DNA of 34,571 bases. Origin: Halorubrum kocurii JCM 14978 (GTDB lineage Archaea > Halobacteriota > Halobacteria > Halobacteriales > Haloferacaceae). The first letter of the stretch is position 1; each line of letters starts with the position of its first letter. The notes below the pieces were generated by a model. The model was not told where the DNA came from. It saw only the letters and a list, made by a program, of their open reading frames with translations, and searched no databases. A program made the translations under genes and the position numbers. This document shows, one piece after another, positions 29,627 to 34,571 of this stretch. Where the stretch lies: contig NZ_AOJH01000071.1 in the NCBI RefSeq assembly GCF_000337355.1, positions 13,230 through 47,800 on the forward strand, given 5' to 3'.

Positions 29627-29652
29627 CACCGCAGAGTTGTTTATAAGTAACA

Positions 29653-30609
29653 CTACCGGTCGATCCCGCCCGCGCCGTCGACGACGGTCTCGACGTCGCC
29701 GGGCGTGATCACCGCGAGGTCGCCGTCGACGGTGCGCTTCAGCGCGGCGGCCGCGGCGGCCCACTCCAGCGCGTCGGCCACGCTGCCCCCGTCGACGCGC
29801 TTCGCGAGGTAGCCGGCGACGAACGCGTCGCCGGTGCCGATCGCGTCGTAGGTGTCGGCCTCGAAGACGCCCTGCTTGTGGATCGCGCCGTTCCGGAGCG
29901 CGACCGCGCCATCCGTGCCGCGGGTGACGACCACCGTCTTAAAGCCGAACTCCGAGGCGAGCCCGTGGGCGATCTCGACCGCGTCGCCCTCCCGGTCCAG
30001 CACCTCGCGGGCGTCCCGCCGGGGGACGAACAACGTGTCGACGTGCTCGAAGAGGTCCTCGTAGGCCGCGCGGGCGGTCTCGGGGTCCCAGAGCTTCGAC
30101 CGGTAGTTGAGGTCGAACGACCGCGTCGTCCCGGCCTCGCCCGCGGCGCGGAGCAGGGCCGTCGTCGTCTCCGCGGCCCGCTCCGAGAGCGCGGGCGTGA
30201 TCCCGGTCGTGTGGAAGCGCTCGGCCGCCTCCAGCGCCCCGGTCGGTAGCTCCGCGGGCGTGACCGTCGTGATCGCGGCGTCCGCGCGGTCGTAGATCAC
30301 GGTCGTCCCGCGCGGCTCGCCGCCGTGTTCGAGGTAGTACGTCCCGAGTCGGCTCGTCTCCGGGTCGGCCCACGACACGCCGGTCCGCACGCCGTGGCTC
30401 CGGAGCTCGCCGACGATCCGGCGGCCGAGCGGCGACTCCGGGAGCTTCGAGAGCCAGACGGCGTCGGCCCCGAGCCGCGCGGCGCCGACCGCGACGTTAC
30501 TCTCGGCGCCGCCCGCCTGCACGCCGAGGGTCTCGGTGGTCTCCAGCCGCTCGCCGCGCGGCGGCGAGAGCCGGAGCATCGTCTCGCCGAACGTCACCAG
30601 GTCCGTCAC
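29653..30609 (-). CDS. kdgK: 2-keto-3-deoxygluconate kinase (PfkB family sugar kinase)
   Basis: A 318-aa ribokinase-fold kinase that would phosphorylate KDG in the semi-phosphorylative Entner-Doudoroff pathway used by haloarchaea. The start [16 protein letters not shown], the first PfkB signature region ([15 protein letters not shown], 33-47), [12 protein letters not shown] (163-174), and the second signature with catalytic D261 in [14 protein letters not shown] are all present. The usual GAGD is GTGD here. Substrate choice rests on overall similarity to haloarchaeal KDG kinases; other sugar kinases are possible. The GTG at 30607-30609 gives the family N terminus, but the TATA box is about 100 bases upstream, where it fits a 25-codon leader frame whose stop overlaps this GTG. 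Confidence 0.82.
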   Translation of the reverse strand: MTDLVTFGETMLRLSPPRGERLETTETLGVQAGGAESNVAVGAARLGADAVWLSKLPESPLGRRIVGELRSHGVRTGVSWADPETSRLGTYYLEHGGEPRGTTVIYDRADAAITTVTPAELPTGALEAAERFHTTGITPALSERAAETTTALLRAAGEAGTTRSFDLNYRSKLWDPETARAAYEDLFEHVDTLFVPRRDAREVLDREGDAVEIAHGLASEFGFKTVVVTRGTDGAVALRNGAIHKQGVFEADTYDAIGTGDAFVAGYLAKRVDGGSVADALEWAAAAAALKRTVDGDLAVITPGDVETVVDGAGGIDR

Positions 30610-30683
30610 GCCGACCACCTCGTCGGCGCGGCCGTCGCGGTCGCCGCGGTCGCCGCGGTCGCTGCGGTCGCTGCGGTGTGCAT
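30606..30683 (-). CDS. Putative 25-aa leader peptide overlapping kdgK
   Basis: ATG at 30681-30683 opens a frame reading [20 protein letters not shown] and ending TRWSA, with TGA at 30606-30608. A TATA-like box is centred 26 bases before this ATG, exactly where a leaderless message would place it. The stop overlaps the kdgK GTG as GTGA, the same arrangement as in true coupled genes of this window. Most of the peptide is an Ala-Ala-Thr repeat from a 9-bp tandem repeat, so it may simply be a translated leader that delivers ribosomes to kdgK. It could also be chance. Confidence 0.4.
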   Translation of the reverse strand: MHTAATAATAATAATATAAPTRWSA

Positions 30684-30704
30684 ACCGCAGCGTCGGCGAG
30701 GGAG

Positions 30705-30712
30705 TACAAAAG
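30705..30712 (-). promoter_or_regulatory. TATA-like box of the kdgK transcript
   Basis: The minus strand reads TTTTGTAC, centred 26 bases before the leader ATG at 30683 and about 100 before the kdgK GTG. Confidence 0.5.
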
Positions 30713-30731
30713 GACCCGCGATCGGCGGCGG

Positions 30732-31277
30732 TCACCGCAGCGCGGACGCCAACGCGACCGCCCCGAACAGCAGCAGCGCGAGCGCGGCGACCGGCTGGCT
30801 CCCGGCGGCCGCCAGGTAGACCCCGTAGACGACCGCGACCGAGAGCCCGCCCGCGAGCAGGTTCGTCCCGGCGTGGACGGCGACGTTCCGGCGGGTCCGG
30901 GCCTCCCGCCCCACCTGCTCGCCGAGCGCGATCCCGTGGTCCGCGAGGTCCCACGCGAGCGCGAGCGCGACCCCGGCCGCGAGCAGGGGCTCGACCGCGC
31001 CGCGGAGGTACCCCGCGAGCGCGATTCCGGCCACGCCGACCCCGGCCGCCCACGAGAGGACCCGAGGGGACCGCCGGAGCGATCCGGCGAGGAGGCCGGC
31101 CGCGGCGAGGCCCACCAGCGCCCCGCCGGTCGGCGCGGCGAGGAACGCGGACAGCGCCGCGACCGCGCCGGCGACGAGGCTGGCGACGACCGCGCTCGTC
31201 GGCGGGCGTGCGTCGCGCTCGCGGTCCTCGGGCGCGTCGGGCGGCTCCCGATCGCCGGTCGTCGCCCCCCGGCTCAC
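30732..31277 (-). CDS. Small membrane protein of the DUF58 cluster (DUF7519-like)
   Basis: A 181-aa protein with an acidic/basic disordered head of about 30 residues and five or six predicted membrane helices (from [20 protein letters not shown] onward). A polar loop [21 protein letters not shown] lies in the middle. It is the last gene of the four-gene cluster and starts with a GTG that overlaps the DUF58 stop as GTGA, so translation is coupled. Haloarchaeal clusters with DUF4129 and DUF58 end with a protein of this type, which I believe is catalogued as DUF7519, though I have not checked. Function is unknown. Confidence 0.75.
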   Translation of the reverse strand: MSRGATTGDREPPDAPEDRERDARPPTSAVVASLVAGAVAALSAFLAAPTGGALVGLAAAGLLAGSLRRSPRVLSWAAGVGVAGIALAGYLRGAVEPLLAAGVALALAWDLADHGIALGEQVGREARTRRNVAVHAGTNLLAGGLSVAVVYGVYLAAAGSQPVAALALLLFGAVALASALR

Positions 31278-32671
31278 CGCGACCACCTCCCGGTGGCCCG
31301 CGCGACCGCGACGGGGAACGATCGGTCGCTCCACTCGACGGCGCGGATCCCCGCCGCGCGCAGCTCCCGGAGTCGCTCGCGGCGCTCGAACGCGACCAGT
31401 CTGGTTCCGGGCGTGCCGCCGGCGGTCGCGTCCGGCGAGAGGACGGTGACGAGGTGGCCGTGGGCGTCGATCCGCCGCGCGAGCGACGCCGCGTAGTCGT
31501 CGAGCAGCGGGGTGAAAAAGAGCACCTGCGCGTCGGCCGGGAGTCTCCGTCGGAACCGCCGGAGCCACAGCGACTGGTAGAACTGCCCCTCGCTCGGGGT
31601 CGGCGCCAGCGCCGGGTCGGTCGCCAGCGTCTCGCGACCGCGGGCCGCGTGCGCCGTGCCCGCTCCCGGCGCGAGCCAGCAGTCGCGCGGGCCCAGCGCC
31701 GCGATCCCGACCCGGTCCCCGCCGTCGAGCAGCGCGGTGAACGCCTGCCCGGCGGCTTCGACGCTCGCCTCGACGGCGGTGTCGGCGTCGGGCCGGCTCG
31801 CGGCGTACGCCGACTCGCGGGCGTCGATCAGGAGGACGACGGTCGCGGCCCGCTCCTCGCGGAGCTCGAGCGTCGCCAGCTCCCCGGTCCGCGCCCGCCG
31901 GTTCCAGTCGATCCGCTTGACCGGATCGCCGCGGCGGTACTCGCGGGTGGCGTGGAACTCGACGCCGGCGCCGCCGACGTCGGTCGGCACGCGGCCGTGG
32001 TAGATCGTCGTCAGCCCCCGCAGGGGGAGGTCGCCGCCCGCCGACAGCTCCGGCGTGCAGACGATCCGCGTGGGGGTCGCGAGCGCGGTCGTGCGCTCTC
32101 GGGAGCCGGCCGCGTCCCGCGTGATCGCCCGGGTCGGCTCCCACTCGTGCTCCCCCCGGCTCGCCCGGACGGTGTACTCGAAGGCCGCCGTCGCGCCCGG
32201 TCGAAGTGCGGTCGCGATCCGCGCCGGGCCGTCGACGACCGCCAGCCCGGGCGGCACCCCGTCGACGAGCCGGAGGTCCGGGAGCGGGGCGTCGCCGACG
32301 TTGCGCGCCCGGACCGTGACGACCACCTCGTCGCCCGGCTCCGGCCCGTCGTCGCTCACGGTCCGCTCGATCTCGACCGTCGCCTCGCGCGCCTCGCCGA
32401 TCCGGGCGTAGACGGCGTATCCCACGCCGACCGCGCCGGTCAACACGAGCCCGGGCTGCCGGGCGACGACGCCGATTCCGACGAGCGCGAGGGCGACCCC
32501 GGCGATCCCGTCCCACCTCGCCGTCTCGGACCGCCTGAGGGGGGTGCGCTCGGTCATCGGGTCCGCAGTCGTCGGGTCCGCCGTCATCGGATCGCCGTCG
32601 TCTCCGCCGTCACCGCCCGCGGCGTCACTGGTCGCGGCCTCATCGCCCGCGGCGTCGACTCCGGCGCTCAT
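31274..32671 (-). CDS. DUF58 domain protein
   Basis: A 465-aa protein. An acidic start with repeats of [10 protein letters not shown] is followed by two membrane helices at about 55-90, a beta-rich extracellular-type domain with [20 protein letters not shown] and [18 protein letters not shown] (a CARDB/DUF11-like region), and then the DUF58 core: [38 protein letters not shown], followed by [11 protein letters not shown], which is the start of a vWA-like fold. DUF58 proteins act with MoxR ATPases and DUF4129 transglutaminase-type partners, perhaps in envelope assembly, but no clear role is proven. The ATG overlaps the stop of the preceding gene (ATGA), and its own stop overlaps the next. Confidence 0.9.
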   Translation of the reverse strand: MSAGVDAAGDEAATSDAAGGDGGDDGDPMTADPTTADPMTERTPLRRSETARWDGIAGVALALVGIGVVARQPGLVLTGAVGVGYAVYARIGEAREATVEIERTVSDDGPEPGDEVVVTVRARNVGDAPLPDLRLVDGVPPGLAVVDGPARIATALRPGATAAFEYTVRASRGEHEWEPTRAITRDAAGSRERTTALATPTRIVCTPELSAGGDLPLRGLTTIYHGRVPTDVGGAGVEFHATREYRRGDPVKRIDWNRRARTGELATLELREERAATVVLLIDARESAYAASRPDADTAVEASVEAAGQAFTALLDGGDRVGIAALGPRDCWLAPGAGTAHAARGRETLATDPALAPTPSEGQFYQSLWLRRFRRRLPADAQVLFFTPLLDDYAASLARRIDAHGHLVTVLSPDATAGGTPGTRLVAFERRERLRELRAAGIRAVEWSDRSFPVAVARATGRWSR

Positions 32672-33252
32672 CGGGCCGCCCCCGCCGAACCGTCGGGGCT
32701 GTCAGAACCGTCGGGGTCGAGCCGCTCGACCGCGTCGATAGCGGCGCGGAGCCCGTACCCGTACCGCGACCGGCCGCGGAGCGCGGCGCGGACCCGGACG
32801 CCGACCGGATACGACGCGTCGCCAGCGAAGAACGCGGCGGCGGTCGGGTCGTCGGTCCAGGTTCCCAGCTCGACGGCGCGGTCGGCCGCTCCGGTCGAGC
32901 AGTTCCGCTCTCGGGCGACCGCCGCGACCGCGACCCCCCGGACCCGCTCTCGGAGTTCGCGGCGCGAGGCGTACCCCCCGAGGGACGCGGCCGTCATCCG
33001 ATCGATCCGCTCGTCGAGCTCGGCCCCGGGCACGGTCGCGGGCGCCCGCCGCTCCGGTTCGCCGGGGTCGGCGGTCCGCCGGTCGCGGCCGCGGCGCTCG
33101 TTCGCGTACCGGGCCCCCTGCGCGACGGCGAGCGCGCCGATGAGGGTGACGACGACGGTCGAGGGGTCGATCGCGGCCGCGATCGACCGGTTCGCGACGG
33201 CGACGAACCCGACCGCGACCGCGGCGACGCCGACGAGCGCGAGCGGGCGCAC
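32668..33252 (-). CDS. Small membrane protein of the DUF58 cluster (DUF7269-like)
   Basis: A 194-aa protein with two N-terminal membrane helices (RPLALVGVAAVAVGFVAVAN and STVVVTLIGALAVAQGARYA) and a soluble C-terminal domain of about 130 residues. That domain has ELDERIDRMTAASLGGYASR, VRGVAVAAVARERNCSTGAA, WTDDPTAAAFFAG and RSRYGYGLRAAIDAVERLDP. These blocks fit the haloarchaeal type that I believe is catalogued as DUF7269 (not checked). It starts with GTG, overlaps the DUF4129 gene by one base, and is followed by DUF58 with a four-base overlap. Function is unknown. Confidence 0.78.
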   Translation of the reverse strand: MRPLALVGVAAVAVGFVAVANRSIAAAIDPSTVVVTLIGALAVAQGARYANERRGRDRRTADPGEPERRAPATVPGAELDERIDRMTAASLGGYASRRELRERVRGVAVAAVARERNCSTGAADRAVELGTWTDDPTAAAFFAGDASYPVGVRVRAALRGRSRYGYGLRAAIDAVERLDPDGSDSPDGSAGAAR

Positions 33253-34220
33253 TACTGATCACCTCCGGGAGCCGCCGAGCCGCCGTGTCGCTCCTCGATC
33301 CGCCGCAGCGCCTCGACCGCCCGCCGCTCGCGGTCGTCGGTCGCGTCCTCGCCGCCGTACCGAACCCGCTCGAAGGCGCCGGTGAGGTCCTCGACCGGCT
33401 CCTCGTCGACGCCGGCGTCGACCGCCGCGGCCGCGAACTCCGCCGGCGTCGAGGAGGCGGGCCGGTCCACGTCGAGGACCCTCGTCATGTCGCGCCAGGC
33501 GCGGTACACCTCGTTGTCGGCGTCCGACGCCTCGATCCGGTCGGCGGCCCGGCCGGCGGTCCGCCCGACCGCGGCGAGGTCGGGCTCCGGCTCTCCGGGG
33601 TCGTCCCCGGCGGCGGCCGTCGACCCCCCGTTCGCCTCGTCGTCGCCGCCCGCGAGGAGGAGCACTCCGACGCTCGCGACGAGGGCGACGACGACGACGA
33701 GCGCGAACAGGAGCTCCGGCGCCGAGGCCGCCCCCTCGCCCCCGCCGGCTCCCCCGCCGCCGGCGGCGCCTTCCGGGAGGATCCCCTCGTCGGGACCGGC
33801 GACGCCGATATCGAACTCGGCCTCGGTCGACCCCGTTCCGCAGGTGGCCAGCGCCGCCCACAGCAGCCCGACCGGGAGGCCGACCGCGCCGGCGGCCGCG
33901 AAGGCGGCGAGCGGCGAGCGCGTGTCCCGGTAGGCAATCGCCGCGATCCCGAGCAGAACCCCGAAGAGCAGTATCAGCGCCGGGGGCTCGCGGAGGAACT
34001 CGTAGCACACCGGCTGCGTCGCGAGCGAGAGCTCGCCGCCGGGCGACGGCGAGAGGCCGGGGTCGCCCGACTCGTCGCCGGCGCTGGGCGCGTCGCCCTC
34101 GCCGCCGCCGAACCCGCCGCCGCCGAGGCTGACGGCCGAGTCGAGCGTCGCAGCGGCGACGCCGAGCGCGACGACCGCGAGGAGGGCGAGGACGACCGCG
34201 AGGAGGGTGTCCCGCTTCAC
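33252..34220 (-). CDS. DUF4129 domain protein
   Basis: A 322-aa protein. A first hydrophobic helix (residues 6-27, LLAVVLALLAVVALGVAAAT) acts as anchor or signal. A Gly/Ser-rich disordered loop (28-65) comes next, then two helices (about 78-125), a Gly-rich stretch with a further helix (about 168-192), and a soluble C-terminal DUF4129 domain: NEVYRAWRDMTRVLDVDRPASSTPAEFA, VEDLTGAFERVRYGG and ERRAVEALRRIEERHG. DUF4129 is typically fused to or paired with transglutaminase-like proteins in DUF58/MoxR clusters. It opens the four-gene cluster, starts with GTG, and has a TATA-like box 29 bases upstream. Confidence 0.87.
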   Translation of the reverse strand: MKRDTLLAVVLALLAVVALGVAAATLDSAVSLGGGGFGGGEGDAPSAGDESGDPGLSPSPGGELSLATQPVCYEFLREPPALILLFGVLLGIAAIAYRDTRSPLAAFAAAGAVGLPVGLLWAALATCGTGSTEAEFDIGVAGPDEGILPEGAAGGGGAGGGEGAASAPELLFALVVVVALVASVGVLLLAGGDDEANGGSTAAAGDDPGEPEPDLAAVGRTAGRAADRIEASDADNEVYRAWRDMTRVLDVDRPASSTPAEFAAAAVDAGVDEEPVEDLTGAFERVRYGGEDATDDRERRAVEALRRIEERHGGSAAPGGDQ

Positions 34221-34242
34221 GTCCGTGGATACGCCGTCCCGG

Positions 34243-34254
34243 AGGAATAGCTTT
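34243..34254 (-). promoter_or_regulatory. TATA-like box of the DUF58 cluster
   Basis: The minus strand reads GAAAGCTATTCC, centred about 29 bases before the GTG at 34220. Confidence 0.45.
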
Positions 34255-34264
34255 CGGCGAGAAA

Positions 34265-34330
34265 GGGGGCCGGGGAACGGCGGAAAACGGGGGCTGGGAG
34301 ACGGCGGGAAACAGGGACGGGGAGACGCCG
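34265..34330. repeat. 24-bp imperfect tandem repeat, about 2.75 copies
   Basis: Units 34265-34288, 34289-34312 and the partial 34313-34330 share the pattern GGGGGCYGGGRRACGGCGGR. It lies just after the stop (34341-34343) of the partial minus-strand gene, as seen at other genes here. Confidence 0.8.
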
Positions 34331-34340
34331 CGGCCCCGAA

Positions 34341-34543
34341 CTACCCCTCCGACCCGTCGACCGCGTCGTCGAGGGGGGTAGTCGGGAACAGCGCGTCGAC
34401 GTCCGGCTCCGGGTCGATCAGTCGGTAGGCGGTCCCCTCGGGCTCGACGACGCCGGCGTCCGCGAGGTGATCGAGGTGCGCGAACGCCTCGCCGGGGCCG
34501 TGGAGGACGTGGATCTCCGAGAGCTCGCCGAACAGCGCGGACG
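34341..34543 (-). CDS. C-terminal part of a winged-helix protein
   Basis: A minus-strand frame, cut by the adapter at 34544, ends with TAG at 34341-34343. The 67 visible residues include HGPGEAFAHLDHLADAGVVE and GTAYRLIDPEPDVDALFP. The step LDHLADAGVV followed by a short strand with TAYRL is the third helix and wing of ArsR-like transcription regulators. The acidic end (DDAVDGSEG) is usual for halophiles. The DNA-recognition helix is lost with the missing part, so the exact family stays open. It is 120 bases upstream of the DUF4129 cluster on the same strand and might be a regulator of it, which is only inferred from position. Confidence 0.6.
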
Positions 34544-34571
34544 CTGTCTCTTATACACATCTCTGATGGCG
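34544..34571. other. Sequencing adapter at the contig end
   Basis: CTGTCTCTTATACACATCT (34544-34562) is the Tn5/Nextera mosaic end. The next nine bases, CTGATGGCG, match the beginning of the reverse complement of the Roche/454 primer A. This is not genomic sequence. A frame reading through it begins MCIRDS, a well-known translation artefact. Confidence 0.95.

Noticed and set aside
34259..34560. Long minus-strand frame beginning MCIRDS
   Set aside because: It starts in adapter sequence and continues as an Arg-rich shadow of the DUF4129 gene.
1..34571. CRISPR array, tRNA or rRNA genes
   Set aside because: No regularly spaced repeats with unique spacers and no tRNA T-arm or rRNA-like stretch were found by eye; the tandem repeats have no spacers.

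Overview
The window looks like a contig piece from a haloarchaeon, most probably Halorubrum or a close relative. The DNA is very GC-rich and the proteins are strongly acidic, with Asp/Glu-rich loops and tails inserted into housekeeping enzymes (MetRS, MTA phosphorylase, dCTP deaminase, PolX). Many genes have a TATA-like box 26-30 bases before the start codon, as expected for leaderless haloarchaeal mRNAs. The genus is an inference from general resemblance. The last 28 bases are sequencing adapter (Nextera mosaic end followed by a Roche/454-like primer), so biological sequence stops at about 34543.

Layout. Bases 1-9256 hold the tail of an unidentified gene, a malate:quinone-oxidoreductase-like flavoprotein, a small secretory or low-complexity protein, an HD phosphohydrolase, a two-gene unit (54-aa membrane protein plus YeiH-family transporter), MTA/purine phosphorylase, and a minus-strand operon polX - Mut7-C RNase - haloarchaeal conserved protein. 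Bases 9257-10400 are an AT-richer accessory patch. It carries a 46-aa membrane microprotein with its own TATA box and a dense minus-strand hairpin array that resembles the right-end/omegaRNA part of IS200/IS605 (tnpB-type) elements, with no tnpB gene left. Bases 10410-19633 carry a Yip1-family membrane protein, dcd plus a ThiN-domain regulator (overlapping), a PNPOx-like flavoprotein, MetRS, a VOC protein, an MFS transporter with the riboflavin-pathway reductase, and a coiled-coil protein. Bases 19698-25978 hold an NCS2 nucleobase permease, SppA, a DUF373 membrane protein, AroE, a CopD-like membrane protein and a helix-hairpin-helix protein.

Bases 26075-29268 are a tight pabB-pabA-pabC operon that would take chorismate to p-aminobenzoate. 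Then comes a 384-base non-coding stretch of repeats and long hairpins, a KDG kinase gene preceded by an overlapping 25-codon reading frame, and a minus-strand four-gene cluster (DUF4129, small membrane protein, DUF58, small membrane protein) of the type usually linked to a MoxR ATPase. A partial winged-helix gene ends at the adapter.

Non-coding signals are the most unusual part. There are four copies of a CTCCAAAGCCCCAGCC-core repeat in three intergenic regions. Unrelated 14-33 bp tandem duplications sit at or just after stop codons at least nine times. The orphan hairpin array at 9.85-10.26 kb shares a perfect hairpin with a palindromic in-frame insertion in metG. No tRNA, rRNA or CRISPR array was recognised.
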